Shown: positions 37,873 to 47,985 of the stretch, piece by piece
Position numbering within the stretch: the stretch's first letter is position 1
Layout: every line of letters begins with the position of its first letter
Assembly: GCF_001439915.1 (NCBI RefSeq)
Contig: NZ_LMBW01000002.1
Location: 561,748 to 625,747 of the forward strand
Length of the DNA: 64,000 nt
Direction: 5' to 3'
From: Fredinandcohnia humi
GTDB taxonomy: Bacteria; Bacillota; Bacilli; Bacillales; Bacillaceae_L
Notes under the pieces: model-generated
The model's input: the letters and a program-made list of their open reading frames with translations, nothing else
Told to the model about the DNA's origin: nothing
Database searches by the model: none
Made by a program: the position numbers and the translations under genes

Positions 37873-39762
37873 CTACACTCTTTTCTTCTTAGGTACGAGC
37901 TTGTGAATACGTTCAACGACATTCTCAGTCGTCATTCCAATTTCTTGAAGAAGGGCATTGACGCTTCCATGCTCAATAAATTGATCTGGAATTCCCATCC
38001 GATCGATTTTGGCATTATGATATTCATGTTCATTGGCAAATTCAAGAACTGCACTTCCAAATCCCCCTATCAACACAGATTCCTCAATTGTTAATACAGG
38101 AAGATTTGATCCTAATATTTGATGCATCATATCATTATCAAGCGGTTTGATAAAACGAGCATTGACGACTCTTACTGAAATATCCTCTTTTTCAAGTAAC
38201 TCAGCTGCTTCAAGGGCCATTGGAATCGTTGTGCCAAATGTTAAAATAACAGCATCTGTGCCGGGTCTTACAATCTCCCACGAACCAATTGGAATTAGCG
38301 TAAGCTCCTCATCCATTTTAACTCCAAGACCATTGCCCCTTGCATACCTTAAGGCGATCGGTCCGTCATCGTACTGAATTGCCGTATTCACCATATGTTG
38401 ACCTTCATTTTCATCCTTTGGCATCATGATGGTCATATTAGGGATATGCCTTAGGAAGGGAATATCAAACACACCTTGATGTGTTTCTCCATCTGCCCCT
38501 ACCAAACCGGAACGATCGATTCCAATGAATACGTTCAGATTTTGACGGCACACATCGTGCACGACCTGGTCATATGCTCTTTGTAAAAACGTCGAATAAA
38601 TGGCAAGAAACGGCTTCATACCTTGCGTTGCAAGGCCAGCAGCCATCGTAGTTGCATGCTGTTCAGCAATTCCCACATCATACATGCGCTCCGGAAATTC
38701 CTTCGCAAATTTTTCAAGCTTTGAACCTACGGGCATTGCAGGTGTAATCGCGACAATCCGCTGATCATCTTTTGCTAGTTTCCGAACGGTTTCACTAATG
38801 ACAGCACTCCATGCTGGAGGTGAATTTTCCGGTTTAACGAAGTCACCGGTTTCAATTTTATATGGACCTGTTCCATGCCATGTACCAACTGTGTCTGTTT
38901 CAGCAGGTGTATAGCCTTTTCCTTTTTTCGTAATCACATGGACTAATACCGGACCCTTTGTTTTCTTTGCATATTCAAGGGTTTCGAATAAATCCTCGAA
39001 ATTATGTCCATCAATCGGGCCTAGGTATGTAAAACCTAGTTCCTCAAAGAATACTCCAGACACAAGAAGATATTTAAGACTATCTTTTATACGCTCGGCA
39101 GTTGCCGCAAGCTTTCCGCCCACAGCTGGAATTTTCTTAAGTAAAAGCTCAAGCTCTTCTTTCGCCCAATTATATTTACCGGCAGTTCGTAATCTCGCAA
39201 GGACATGGTGAAGAGCACCCACATTTGGCGCAATAGACATTTCATTGTCATTTAAAATCACAATCATGTCTTTCTTTTCATGTCCAATATGATTTAACGC
39301 TTCCAATGCCATTCCACCAGTTAAGGCACCATCACCAATGATGGGAACGACAAATTCCTTTGTTCCTTTAACATCACGTGCTACAGCCATTCCCATTGCA
39401 GCGGAAAGACTTGTTGAGCTATGCCCCGTTTCCCAAACGTCATGCTCACTTTCGTTACGCTTCGGAAACCCACATAGCCCTTTATATTGACGTAATGTAT
39501 CAAATTCACAAGCCCGTCCTGTCAAAATTTTATGTACATAGGACTGGTGACCAACATCCCAGATAAATTTATCCTTTGGACTGTCAAACTCCTTATGTAA
39601 AGCGATTGTTAATTCAACAACCCCAAGGTTAGGACCAATATGCCCACCAGTCTTTGATAGTTTCTCTATTAAAAATTGACGGATTTCCTTACTCAATTTA
39701 TTCAATTCTTCGATTGACATATTTTTAAGGAACTTAGGGTCTTTAATACTTAGAAGATCCAA
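37873..39762 (-). CDS. dxs: 1-Deoxy-D-xylulose-5-phosphate synthase
   Basis: About 629 residues. First enzyme of the MEP isoprenoid pathway (pyruvate plus glyceraldehyde 3-phosphate). The His-Ile-Gly-Pro-Asn-Leu-Gly and Asp-Val-Gly-His-Gln-Ser-Tyr motifs are near the N-terminus, the ThDP motif Gly-Asp-Gly-Ala-Leu-Thr-Gly-Gly near 145, and a transketolase C-terminal domain follows. I prefer the TTG at 39762, because homologues begin at this Asp-Leu-Leu-Ser-Ile; a GTG at 39771 is also open and neither has a strong box. Confidence 0.95.
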   Translation of the reverse strand: MDLLSIKDPKFLKNMSIEELNKLSKEIRQFLIEKLSKTGGHIGPNLGVVELTIALHKEFDSPKDKFIWDVGHQSYVHKILTGRACEFDTLRQYKGLCGFPKRNESEHDVWETGHSSTSLSAAMGMAVARDVKGTKEFVVPIIGDGALTGGMALEALNHIGHEKKDMIVILNDNEMSIAPNVGALHHVLARLRTAGKYNWAKEELELLLKKIPAVGGKLAATAERIKDSLKYLLVSGVFFEELGFTYLGPIDGHNFEDLFETLEYAKKTKGPVLVHVITKKGKGYTPAETDTVGTWHGTGPYKIETGDFVKPENSPPAWSAVISETVRKLAKDDQRIVAITPAMPVGSKLEKFAKEFPERMYDVGIAEQHATTMAAGLATQGMKPFLAIYSTFLQRAYDQVVHDVCRQNLNVFIGIDRSGLVGADGETHQGVFDIPFLRHIPNMTIMMPKDENEGQHMVNTAIQYDDGPIALRYARGNGLGVKMDEELTLIPIGSWEIVRPGTDAVILTFGTTIPMALEAAELLEKEDISVRVVNARFIKPLDNDMMHQILGSNLPVLTIEESVLIGGFGSAVLEFANEHEYHNAKIDRMGIPDQFIEHGSVNALLQEIGMTTENVVERIHKLVPKKKRV

Positions 39763-39822
39763 AGGTTTCACTCACTTTCATTTACTATTGGCGCATATCA
39801 TATACTTCGAAAAAAAGTATAT

Positions 39823-40716
39823 TTAATGATCTCTAGATGCGATTAGATTGCACATATAGTCTAGTATATCATGTTTCATATCAACACTATATAAAAACCG
39901 TTTTGCCTCATCTATATGAAAGGTTAACTTTTCCTTTGCACCCTCAAGCGTTAATAAAGCAGGATATGTATTTTTATGATTACCTGTATCACTGCCGACC
40001 GGTTTTCCAAGAACAAGCTCCGTGCCCTCAATATCTAAAATATCATCACGAATTTGAAAGGCTAGACCTAAATGATGCGCAAATTGAGTGAGCCTATCAA
40101 GCTGTTCATTAGTAGCATCTGCAAGAATCGCCCCTGCAATTACACTATATGCTAATAATTTACCAGTTTTATGGCGATGTATGTATTCTAGGTCATCCAG
40201 GTTCAAGACAGTACCTTCGCCTTCCATATCAGCAACCTGTCCCCCAACCATTCCTTCGGGTCCTGAAGCTTTTGCTAATTCAGTAACGAGCAAGAGTTTT
40301 TTTTCAGCAGAGATATGGTCTTTCATGGATTCGGCAATTACTTGAAAGCTATAAGTTAATAGGGCATCCCCCGCCAAAATCGCGATCGCCTCGCCAAATA
40401 CCTTATGATTGGTAGGCTTTCCTCTGCGAAGATCATCATCATCCATGCTTGGAAGATCATCATGAATAAGGGAATACGTATGAATCATTTCGATTGCACA
40501 GGCAGTTGGGATTCCAATCTTCTCATCTTTACCAAAGGAACGAAGCGTGCCTACTACCAATAACGGGCGAATCCGTTTCCCACCCGCTTCAAGAGAATAG
40601 TCCATGGCATCCTTGATGATTTTCGGAGCTGATAAGTGTGAAATATACTTTGGCAGCTGTTCTTCAATATTCTTCTTTTGTACGTTTAAAAATTGTTCTA
40701 CCTCAGTTGGTCCCAC
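39823..40716 (-). CDS. ispA: Farnesyl diphosphate synthase
   Basis: 297 residues from a GTG with AGGAGG upstream. Both aspartate-rich motifs are present: Asp-Asp-Leu-Pro-Ser-Met-Asp near residue 88 and Asp-Asp-Ile-Leu-Asp near 228, for magnesium and diphosphate binding. It condenses IPP with allylic diphosphates for quinone and undecaprenyl synthesis. It sits 3 bp after xseB and upstream of dxs. Confidence 0.95.
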   Translation of the reverse strand: MGPTEVEQFLNVQKKNIEEQLPKYISHLSAPKIIKDAMDYSLEAGGKRIRPLLVVGTLRSFGKDEKIGIPTACAIEMIHTYSLIHDDLPSMDDDDLRRGKPTNHKVFGEAIAILAGDALLTYSFQVIAESMKDHISAEKKLLLVTELAKASGPEGMVGGQVADMEGEGTVLNLDDLEYIHRHKTGKLLAYSVIAGAILADATNEQLDRLTQFAHHLGLAFQIRDDILDIEGTELVLGKPVGSDTGNHKNTYPALLTLEGAKEKLTFHIDEAKRFLYSVDMKHDILDYMCNLIASRDH

Positions 40717-40719
40717 TGT

Positions 40720-40953
40720 TTATTCTTCCTCCTGAATCGTAAACGGCTCAAGTTCGCCATCTTCACGCAAGATTTGCTCCATTTGCTTTTCGACATGCTG
40801 AAGCTTGTCATGACAAAGCTTTGAAAGCTTCATTCCGTCTTGGAAATAAGTGATCGCTTTTTCCAAAGGGACGTCCCCTTCTTCAAGGCGCTCAACAATT
40901 TGCTCAAGTTGCTCCATTGCTTCCTCAAAGGATAATACCTTTTCTTCACTCAT
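40720..40953 (-). CDS. xseB: Exodeoxyribonuclease VII small subunit
   Basis: 77 residues, acidic and helical, with the family motif [12 protein letters not shown] near the N-terminus. It partners XseA in the nuclease that degrades single-stranded DNA. It starts immediately after xseA. Confidence 0.95.
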   Translation of the reverse strand: MSEEKVLSFEEAMEQLEQIVERLEEGDVPLEKAITYFQDGMKLSKLCHDKLQHVEKQMEQILREDGELEPFTIQEEE

Positions 40954-42309
40954 TTATTGTCTCTCCTCTATTTCAATTACTTCACAATCAAGATGACCGT
41001 CCGTAAGCTTTACCTTAATTCGATTCCCCGATTCAACTTGCTGTACGCTTTTCACTAAATGTTCTTCCTGATCGTATACGAGGCTATAACCACGGTCCAT
41101 GATTTTTAATGGACTAAGTGCTTCAAGCTTTGCTACCTTTGATGAAAAGATATATTGCTTTTGTTTTAGAATTTGTGTGAATTCCTTTAAAAGCATTTTC
41201 GTATGAAGGTCCTGCTTTTGCTTTGCTTGAATAAGTTTTTCACTTGGATGGTTATGCTGCAACCTGAGCTTTAGCTTCTGGAATCCCTCTTCCTTGCGGG
41301 AGATAGCCAAAACCGCTTCTCTTTCCAAACGTTCAACCAAGCGGTCAAGCTGTTGCTCTTTTTGATCATAGAGATTCTTTGGAAAGCGAAAGGCATAGGA
41401 TTTTTTTAATGTATCTAGTCGTTTCGTATCATTTGCCAGTTTTTCCTTCATCGCACGTAATAAACGGGTATGCCTCACTAATAAGCGTTCTGTGAGCTCG
41501 GCTATATGTGGAACAGCCAATTCCGCTGCCCCAGTTGGTGTAGGTGCACGTAAATCTGCAACAAAGTCAGCAATCGTAGTATCTGTCTCATGTCCTACCG
41601 CTGAAATAATCGGTACCTTCGACTGAAAAATCGCCCGTGCTACCATTTCCTCATTAAAGGCCCAGAGCTCTTCAATCGAGCCGCCGCCACGTCCAACAAT
41701 GAGCACGTCCATTTTACCAAATTCATTTGCTTTTTGAATAGCCCGAACTACGGAAGGTCCCGCATTTACGCCTTGGACTAATGCAGGGAAAACAATTACC
41801 TCCGCAATTGGATACCTACGTCTTATCGTTGTGATAATATCCCGGATTGCGGCACCTGTAGGCGATGTAACAACCCCAATATAATGGGGGATTTTTGGAA
41901 TTGGCTTTTTATACGTTTGCGAAAATAACCCTTCTGCCTCAAGGCGCTTTTTCATTTCCTCATAGGCTAAGTATAAATTCCCGATTCCGTCCGGCTGCAT
42001 TTCCTTTACATAAAGCTGATAATTACCGTTCGATTCAAATACTGTTACCTCACCGCGCAGTAATACTTTCATCCCATTTTCCGGAGTAAATTTTAATTCA
42101 CGGTTGTTGCCAGCAAACATGACAGCTTGAATTCGTGCTTGCCCGTCCTTAATCGTAAAATACATATGTCCGCGGCTATGCGCCTTAAAATTTGAGATTT
42201 CCCCCTTCACCCAAATATCCTGGAGGTGCGGGTCGGCATCAAATTTACGCTTAATATATTTGGTTAAAGCTGTTACGGTTAAATAACGATTTTGATCCAT
42301 TTTGACCAT
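40954..42309 (-). CDS. xseA: Exodeoxyribonuclease VII large subunit
   Basis: 451 residues. An OB-fold N-terminal domain (Trp-Val-Lys-Gly-Glu-Ile-Ser-Asn near 33), a catalytic core with Ser-Pro-Thr-Gly-Ala-Ala-Ile and Gly-Arg-Gly-Gly-Gly-Ser-Ile-Glu-Glu, Gly-His-Glu-Thr-Asp, then a long coiled coil. The ATG at 42300 is an alternative start. It follows folD by 3 bp. Confidence 0.95.
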   Translation of the reverse strand: MVKMDQNRYLTVTALTKYIKRKFDADPHLQDIWVKGEISNFKAHSRGHMYFTIKDGQARIQAVMFAGNNRELKFTPENGMKVLLRGEVTVFESNGNYQLYVKEMQPDGIGNLYLAYEEMKKRLEAEGLFSQTYKKPIPKIPHYIGVVTSPTGAAIRDIITTIRRRYPIAEVIVFPALVQGVNAGPSVVRAIQKANEFGKMDVLIVGRGGGSIEELWAFNEEMVARAIFQSKVPIISAVGHETDTTIADFVADLRAPTPTGAAELAVPHIAELTERLLVRHTRLLRAMKEKLANDTKRLDTLKKSYAFRFPKNLYDQKEQQLDRLVERLEREAVLAISRKEEGFQKLKLRLQHNHPSEKLIQAKQKQDLHTKMLLKEFTQILKQKQYIFSSKVAKLEALSPLKIMDRGYSLVYDQEEHLVKSVQQVESGNRIKVKLTDGHLDCEVIEIEERQ

Positions 42310-42312
42310 TCC

Positions 42313-43179
42313 CTACTTCCTTGAAAGAAGGGCAGTATTTTTTGCAGATTGAACTGTATTATGCAATAGCATAGTAATCGTCATAGGTCCCACTCCACCT
42401 GGTACTGGAGTAATATAGCTTGCTTTTTCCTTTGCCTCATCAAAGACAACGTCGCCAACAAGCTTTCCAGTTGATTCAAGACGGTTTACACCAACATCAA
42501 TCACCACTGCACCTTCTTTAATATAGTCACCAGGAATAAAATTCGCTTTACCAACAGCAGCAACTAAGATATCAGCTTGTAGAGTCATTTCTTTTAGATT
42601 TGTCGTTCTAGAATGGCAATATGTCACGGTTGCATTTTCTTTAAGGAAAAGTTGACCAACAGGCTTTCCGACAATATTACTTCTCCCAACAACAACAACA
42701 TGCTTCCCATCAATGGAAATCTGCTTTGATTTTACCATTTCAATAATTCCAAATGGTGTACATGGAAGGAAGGCATCTTGCCCAATCATCATTCTTCCAA
42801 TATTAATTGGATGGAAGCCATCCACATCTTTTTCAGGAGAGATTCTTTCGATAACAGCTGTTTCATTAATTGTTTTCGGCAATGGTAATTGAACAAGAAT
42901 TCCATGGATAGACGAATCTTGGTTTAGGCGATCAATTTCCCCCAGTAAAAATCTTTGCGTGATGGTGTCCGGATATTCTAGCATTACGGAATGGATGCCT
43001 GTTTCCTTACACGCTTTATCTTTTCCCTTTACATAGGATCTTGAAGCTGGGTTATTACCAACCAATAGCACAGCTAAACCAGGAATAATTCCCTCCTGTG
43101 ATAATTTCTGTACTTCTTCTGCAAGTTCATTTCGTTTTGTTTGCGCTAATTCTTTTCCACTAATTATCTCTGCTGTCAT
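42313..43179 (-). CDS. folD: Methylene-THF dehydrogenase / cyclohydrolase FolD
   Basis: 288 residues from the ATG at 43179 (GGGAG box), matching homologues that start Met-Thr-Ala; the frame stays open to 43203. Catalytic Tyr-Val-Lys-Gly-Lys near residue 52, Gly-Arg-Ser-Asn-Ile-Val-Gly-Lys-Pro near 165 and Pro-Gly-Gly-Val-Gly-Pro-Met-Thr near 260. It supplies formyl-THF for purine and fMet synthesis. Confidence 0.96.
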   Translation of the reverse strand: MTAEIISGKELAQTKRNELAEEVQKLSQEGIIPGLAVLLVGNNPASRSYVKGKDKACKETGIHSVMLEYPDTITQRFLLGEIDRLNQDSSIHGILVQLPLPKTINETAVIERISPEKDVDGFHPINIGRMMIGQDAFLPCTPFGIIEMVKSKQISIDGKHVVVVGRSNIVGKPVGQLFLKENATVTYCHSRTTNLKEMTLQADILVAAVGKANFIPGDYIKEGAVVIDVGVNRLESTGKLVGDVVFDEAKEKASYITPVPGGVGPMTITMLLHNTVQSAKNTALLSRK

Positions 43180-43255
43180 TTCCCGACTCTCCCTTTTATC
43201 CATTGAAAGTTTTTTATGTATATTTCAGCTACTTTTCAAAATAAAAAGATACTTC

Positions 43256-43648
43256 CTACTTTACTAAAGTATCTTTTATTTTCGAAAGAATTGCATTGAC
43301 GAAACGACTAGAGCTATCATCTCCAAATTCTTTAGCTAGCTCAATTGCTTCATCTATACTTACTTTTACTGGGATTTCCTCCAGGTATTTCATTTCATAC
43401 ACAGCAATTCGCAATATCGAGCGGTCTACATTTGCAAGTCTTTCTAATTTCCACTTTTCTAAATGCCCTCGTAACAGGGTATCAATTTCTTCTTTATGTT
43501 CGACAACCCCATGAACGAGTTGCTCCAGGAAAGGATTTGAAGACTCTTCTTCAAGTACACTTTCAATCGCTTCCTTCGGATCACTCTCGCTTACATCAAC
43601 CTGAAATAACGATTGTAAAGCCTTTTGTCGTGCTGCACGTCTTTTCAT
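43256..43648 (-). CDS. nusB: Transcription antitermination factor NusB
   Basis: 130 residues from the ATG at 43648. An open frame up to 43762 adds a hydrophobic stretch not seen in the family. Starts Met-Lys-Arg-Arg-Ala-Ala-Arg and has the all-helical NusB pattern ending in Arg-Phe-Val-Asn-Ala-Ile-Leu. It binds boxA RNA with ribosomal protein S10 during rRNA transcription. Between yqhY and folD. Confidence 0.94.
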   Translation of the reverse strand: MKRRAARQKALQSLFQVDVSESDPKEAIESVLEEESSNPFLEQLVHGVVEHKEEIDTLLRGHLEKWKLERLANVDRSILRIAVYEMKYLEEIPVKVSIDEAIELAKEFGDDSSSRFVNAILSKIKDTLVK

Positions 43649-43766
43649 ACTTTTTATTTTCTCCTTTATGTATAGTAAAACTTTTGTCCCACTAACAATT
43701 TCATTCAATAACATGATAATATCATAAAATATTATCAAAATAAAAACCAAGTCTATTCTCACAAAT

Positions 43767-43805
43767 TAAAAAGAGAGTCTGATAACGTTTGCCATCAGAC
43801 TCTCT
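43767..43805 (-). terminator. Terminator after yqhY
   Basis: Twelve-base perfect stem AGAGAGTCTGAT / ATCAGACTCTCT with a TTTTT tract on the minus strand. It separates accBC-yqhY from nusB-folD. Confidence 0.92.
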
Positions 43806-43809
43806 ATAC

Positions 43810-44220
43810 TTAGATTTCTTCTTCGACTTGAACTTCTGGTTTCTGAGACTCAAGTAAGACACCTACAACATGGATATTTACCTCGTTCGCGTCTAAAGCT
43901 GTCATATTCAATAAAGCTTGACGGACATTGTCTTGAATTTGACGAGCAACATTTGGAATGGAAACGCCAAAGTTCATGACACAGTATACATCCACAATTA
44001 TGCCTGTATCTGTTAATTCAACCTTGACACCTTTTCCGTGATTTTTCTTTCCAAGTTTCTCAACTACGCCTGAAGCAAAGTTTCCTCTCATCTGCGCTAC
44101 TCCTTCAACCTCTGAAGAAGCGATACCCGCAATCACTTCGATTACTTCTGGAGCAATTTCAACCTTCCCAAGACTGTTGTTCCCTTGATCCATTTCTAAA
44201 ATATTCATTTCCGCTGCCAT
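43810..44220 (-). CDS. yqhY: Asp23/Gls24 family protein (YqhY)
   Basis: 136 residues from the ATG at 44220 with GGAGG 9 bp upstream. DUF322 domain: Glu-Val-Ile-Glu-Val-Ile-Ala-Gly-Ile-Ala near residue 25 and Val-Asp-Val-Tyr-Cys-Val-Met-Asn-Phe-Gly near 80. In B. subtilis the homologue beside accBC affects acetyl-CoA carboxylase control. The same context here supports that role. Confidence 0.92.
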   Translation of the reverse strand: MAAEMNILEMDQGNNSLGKVEIAPEVIEVIAGIASSEVEGVAQMRGNFASGVVEKLGKKNHGKGVKVELTDTGIIVDVYCVMNFGVSIPNVARQIQDNVRQALLNMTALDANEVNIHVVGVLLESQKPEVQVEEEI

Positions 44221-44236
44221 TAGCAAGCACCTCCTA

Positions 44237-44423
44237 CAATTAACTTTATTCAGCCCATCACTTCTATATGTGATGGATCAATGCTGTATTAATAATCAAT
44301 TCAGATGGGGTACAAATCCCATCTGAATAAAGTTAAGCCTCCGGCGGATGCCACGATTTTTCAAAGGTAATTTTTCGGCAAGCTCGAAAAAAATCGGGCG
44401 CAAATACGCCAGGGCGTATTTGA
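44237..44423 (+). repeat. Dispersed structured repeat, family 2, copy 2 (inverted)
   Basis: About 187 bp, opposite in orientation to copies 1 and 3. It starts with TTAACTTTATTCAG, contains GCCTCCGGCGGATGCC and ends CAAATACGCC...GGCGTATTTGA. The ACTTTATTCAG hairpin is interrupted by a nested insert (44256-44310). Between accC and yqhY. Confidence 0.85.
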
Positions 44424-44425
44424 TA

Positions 44426-45775
44426 CTACTTCATAACCTCGTATAATTCAAGAAACTTTGTATTAAAGTCCCCACCAACAAATTTTTCATGATTCATAAG
44501 CTTGAGGTGGAAAGGAATCGTTGTGTGCACACCTTCAATGACAAATTCGCTTAGAGCACGCTTCATTCTTGCAATTGCTTCTTCCCTCGTTGCCCCATAT
44601 GTAATGAGCTTCGCAATCATTGAATCATAATATGGAGGTATGGAATAGCCAGGATATGCAGCCGAGTCTATTCTTACCCCAAAACCGCCAGGTGGTAAAT
44701 ACATTTCAATTTTCCCAGGAGAAGGCATGAAATTCTTCTCTGGATTCTCTGCATTGATTCGGCATTCAATTGCCCAACCATTGAATGTTACATCACTCTG
44801 AGCTAATGAAAGCTTTTCACCAGATGCAACGCGAATTTGTTCTTTAATCAAGTCTACACCGGTTACCATTTCAGTAACGGGATGCTCAACCTGAATTCTT
44901 GTATTCATTTCCATGAAATAGAATGTATCATTGATATGATCATAGATAAATTCGATTGTTCCTGCCCCTGAATAGTCAACAGCTTGAGCTGCTTTAACGG
45001 CTGCCTCGCCCATTTTCTTTCTTGTTGTTTCATTAAGAGCAGGCGAAGGTGTCTCTTCAACAAGTTTTTGCAAACGACGTTGAATGGAGCAATCTCTCTC
45101 TCCTAAATGTATCACATTTCCATGGTTATCGGCTAATACTTGAATCTCCACATGACGGAAATCTTGAATATATTTTTCAATATATACACCAGGGTTGCCA
45201 AATGCTGTTGCTGCTTCTTGTTGAGTGATGTTGATTCCTTTAATGAGTTCCTCTTCATCCTTAGCAACACGTATCCCTTTACCACCGCCGCCAGCAGTGG
45301 CTTTGATAATAACAGGGTAACCCATATCATTTGCGAGTGCGATCGCTTCATCTGTATCCTTGATGATTCCTCTAGAACCAGGCACAATCGGTACACCCGC
45401 TTCTCTCATAGTTTCACGAGCAACGTCCTTTGTTCCCATTTTGTTGATGGCTTCGGGACTTGGTCCAATGAAAGTTAGGTTTACTTCACGGCAAAGCTCT
45501 GCAAAATCCGCATTTTCTGCTAAAAAGCCATATCCAGGGTGAATCCCTTCACTCCCCGTTAGCTTTGCCACACTAATAATATTTGTGAAATTTAAATAGC
45601 TATCTTTTGAAGATTTAGGGCCAATACAATAAGCCTCATCTGCTAATTGAACGTGAAGCGATTCACGGTCAGCCTCAGAGAAAACGGCTACCGTTTCAAT
45701 TCCAAGCTCTTTACATGCTCGAATGATACGAACTGCAATTTCTCCACGGTTTGCTATTAATATCTTTTTTAACAT
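44426..45775 (-). CDS. accC: Acetyl-CoA carboxylase, biotin carboxylase subunit
   Basis: 449 residues. ATP-grasp fold with Arg-Gly-Glu-Ile-Ala-Val-Arg-Ile near the N-terminus, the glycine-rich ATP loop Gly-Gly-Gly-Gly-Lys-Gly near 165, Gly-Glu-Arg-Asp-Cys-Ser near 228 and [11 protein letters not shown] near 288. It carboxylates biotin on AccB. Possibly also serves mmdA. Confidence 0.97.
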   Translation of the reverse strand: MLKKILIANRGEIAVRIIRACKELGIETVAVFSEADRESLHVQLADEAYCIGPKSSKDSYLNFTNIISVAKLTGSEGIHPGYGFLAENADFAELCREVNLTFIGPSPEAINKMGTKDVARETMREAGVPIVPGSRGIIKDTDEAIALANDMGYPVIIKATAGGGGKGIRVAKDEEELIKGINITQQEAATAFGNPGVYIEKYIQDFRHVEIQVLADNHGNVIHLGERDCSIQRRLQKLVEETPSPALNETTRKKMGEAAVKAAQAVDYSGAGTIEFIYDHINDTFYFMEMNTRIQVEHPVTEMVTGVDLIKEQIRVASGEKLSLAQSDVTFNGWAIECRINAENPEKNFMPSPGKIEMYLPPGGFGVRIDSAAYPGYSIPPYYDSMIAKLITYGATREEAIARMKRALSEFVIEGVHTTIPFHLKLMNHEKFVGGDFNTKFLELYEVMK

Positions 45776-45799
45776 AGGGTCGCTCCTCTTTTATGTGAT

Positions 45800-45941
45800 G
45801 TTCAAAAGATCGGCCGAATATGACACATCGAATTTCTGCGTTGTCTTGCTTCTCCGTTCCTCGCGTATTAACTGCATACGCTCCGGTACTCAAAGCTGCG
45901 CCGCCTTGAAATTCTCGGTTCTCTTCACCCTCCTTTTGAAC
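45800..45941 (-). repeat. Small element with terminal inverted repeats between accB and accC
   Basis: 142 bp bounded by GTTCAAAAG (45800) and CTTTTGAAC (45933), a perfect 9-bp inverted repeat. No ORF. GC is higher than the flanks. It occupies almost the whole accB-accC gap. I recall similar intergenic sequences in other Bacillus genomes, but only one copy is in this window. Confidence 0.65.
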
Positions 45942-45947
45942 AAGGTA

Positions 45948-46448
45948 TTATGCTTTAACTAGGAATAATGGTTGGCCATACTCCACAAGTTGACCATTCT
46001 CAACCAATATTTCAACGATTTCTCCATTCACTTCTGCTTCGATTTCATTAAATAGCTTCATTGCTTCAACGATACATACCACTGAATCTTCTTTTACTTT
46101 ATCACCCTTTTGAACATATAAATCAGCATCAGGTGATGGAGAAGAATAGAACGTACCAACCATCGGTGAGACAATTTTATGTAAATTTTCATCAACTGTT
46201 GGTGCAGCTGCAACAGGTTCTGCTGGCTTTGCCTGTGGTTGTGAAGGCTGCGCTTGTGGTGCGGCTACCTCTGTAACAACTGAAGCAACAGGCTGTACTG
46301 CTTGTACCTTTTCAACAACTGTTTGAACAGCTGTTTCTTTATTTTTTTTCATTTTAATTTTTGAGCCTTCGCTCTCAAATGAAAACTCATCAATATTTGA
46401 ATCATTAACTAACTTAATAAGCTCACGTAGCTCTTGAATTTTTAACAT
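45948..46448 (-). CDS. accB: Biotin carboxyl carrier protein of acetyl-CoA carboxylase
   Basis: 166 residues. An N-terminal helical region and an Ala/Pro/Gln-rich hinge (about 55-90) lead to the biotinyl domain with Val-Glu-Ala-Met-Lys-Leu (biotinylated Lys about 132). AAGGAG lies before the ATG. First gene of accB-accC. Confidence 0.97.
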   Translation of the reverse strand: MLKIQELRELIKLVNDSNIDEFSFESEGSKIKMKKNKETAVQTVVEKVQAVQPVASVVTEVAAPQAQPSQPQAKPAEPVAAAPTVDENLHKIVSPMVGTFYSSPSPDADLYVQKGDKVKEDSVVCIVEAMKLFNEIEAEVNGEIVEILVENGQLVEYGQPLFLVKA

Positions 46449-46515
46449 TCGTTACACTCCTTGTGATTAACTCAAAATATATTTCAAAAATGTAGGTCAG
46501 CATTTTATTGCTAGT

Positions 46516-46534
46516 ATTAGTACCACATACTAAT
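46516..46534. promoter_or_regulatory. FapR-like operator upstream of accB
   Basis: ATTAGTACCACATACTAAT is a 19-bp inverted repeat with perfect 7-bp arms. It matches the remembered FapR site ATTAGTACCTDRTCTTAAT at 15 of 19 positions, including the whole left half. It lies about 70 bp upstream of accB. I see nothing else in the 46449-46653 gap. Confidence 0.6.
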
Positions 46535-46653
46535 ATGATACGATACTTAAAAGGGTCATTTCAATATTTTGCTGAGATTTTTTCATAAAAGCTTTGTTTT
46601 CATTCTAAATCTTAACAGTATTTTTCCATATTTTCATTTATTTTAACAAAAAG

Positions 46654-46686
46654 TAAAAAAAGTACAGCTTATTAGCCGTACTTTTT
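46654..46686 (-). terminator. Terminator of the spoIIIA operon
   Basis: Stem AAAAAGTAC / GTACTTTTT with a partly paired 12-base loop and a T tract on the minus strand, just after spoIIIAH. Confidence 0.8.
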
Positions 46687-46694
46687 GTCTGCAT

Positions 46695-47315
46695 TTATTT
46701 TTCTTTTTCACCAGTTAAGTCAAATTGTACTGCAACATTTTGAAGTTCTCCTAACTCACTTCGAACAAGGCGCAGGATTTCATTAGCTTGTTTCTTCGAG
46801 CTATCATTTGATTTAACAGTAATTTTAATTTTGTCACCCTCTACGCGGACTAGAGCATCCTCGTAGTTATTGCTTTTGATCATCGTTTCAATAATTTTCT
46901 CTTTTGTTGCGATATCATCTAGCTTTTTTATATCATCATATGCTTGATTTTTTTGGTCGGCAGTAAGTTCAGATGAAGCTGTCTGTGCTTCTAAAGTACT
47001 TCTTAATTTACTTCGATGCTCGTCAATCTGTAAACGTAACTCAGTAAATAAATCATCATCTGAGATTGAAGAAATGACATTGCCATCTTTATCCTCTTGT
47101 ATAGTGACACTTGTACCGTCTTTATTTTCAGTAGACGCTTCGTCTTTGTTTTCAGTTGACGTTTCCATATTTTCTTTATTATTGTCCTTTTGCTCTTCCT
47201 GCCCCATCGCCACATCACTATTTTTGTTTTCAGGCGTTGTAATATAGTAGACTGACAACACAACAACCAGACTTAACATTGTTAATAACCATACCGTTTG
47301 TTTTTTCAATAACAT
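46695..47315 (-). CDS. spoIIIAH: Stage III sporulation protein AH
   Basis: 206 residues from the ATG at 47315 (AAGGGGGA box). One N-terminal membrane anchor (about 8-26), an acidic Asn/Lys/Glu/Thr-rich linker and a C-terminal YscJ/FliF-like ring-building domain from about residue 100. It projects from the mother cell to meet SpoIIQ of the forespore and forms the feeding-tube channel. Last gene of the operon. Confidence 0.95.
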   Translation of the reverse strand: MLLKKQTVWLLTMLSLVVVLSVYYITTPENKNSDVAMGQEEQKDNNKENMETSTENKDEASTENKDGTSVTIQEDKDGNVISSISDDDLFTELRLQIDEHRSKLRSTLEAQTASSELTADQKNQAYDDIKKLDDIATKEKIIETMIKSNNYEDALVRVEGDKIKITVKSNDSSKKQANEILRLVRSELGELQNVAVQFDLTGEKEK

Positions 47316-47316
47316 T

Positions 47317-47985
47317 TTATGAATCCCCCTTCGTTTTCCTTGGTACAACTGCTACCTTATGATTTGGAACATCAAATCCTTTTGTAACAGCCTCCACTAC
47401 CATTTGTTTTATTTTCGCGTTCTCAACACCCTTAGCGACGATTAGAACACTTCGAATTTCTGGCTTTTCAATTTTCAGGATGATTGGTGTTTCTGAATCA
47501 CCACTGCGAATGATGACAACTTGCTCATCTTTTGTTATATCCTCTACTTGTCTTTTTCCACCATCCCTATCCTCCTCATTTGTAATTTGGCTTTGGGTTA
47601 CGGTGTTTTTTTCAAGTATTTTTGTTTCGGTAGCATCTACACTAACTGAAACAATCACATCCTCTACCCCAGCAATGGCTTCAAGTGCCTCCTTGAGCTC
47701 GTTTTCATACCGATCCTCATATTTTGAGATTGCCATTGTCAGGTCATCCTTCTGAGATCCAAATGCCGGCTCATCTTTTGCACCTGCTTCCGAAGAAGAA
47801 GCTGTCATAACCGAGGATGCAGGTTTGTCACCAAACAGATTACTTATAAACATAAAGGCGACTCCAACCCCTAATAAAAGTAAGAAATATTGATTTTTCT
47901 TGCTTCCTTTTTTATCAGGCGGATCATCCTTAGACCCCGAGAACATCCCTTTGATTGTGTTCAAAATTCCTTTGTTCTTATCCAT
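47317..47985 (-). CDS. spoIIIAG: Stage III sporulation protein AG
   Basis: 222 residues. A cytosolic basic N-terminus, one membrane segment near residues 33-50 and a ring-building domain that assembles into the large SpoIIIAG ring of the mother cell-forespore channel. It starts directly after spoIIIAF. Confidence 0.95.
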   Translation of the reverse strand: MDKNKGILNTIKGMFSGSKDDPPDKKGSKKNQYFLLLLGVGVAFMFISNLFGDKPASSVMTASSSEAGAKDEPAFGSQKDDLTMAISKYEDRYENELKEALEAIAGVEDVIVSVSVDATETKILEKNTVTQSQITNEEDRDGGKRQVEDITKDEQVVIIRSGDSETPIILKIEKPEIRSVLIVAKGVENAKIKQMVVEAVTKGFDVPNHKVAVVPRKTKGDS

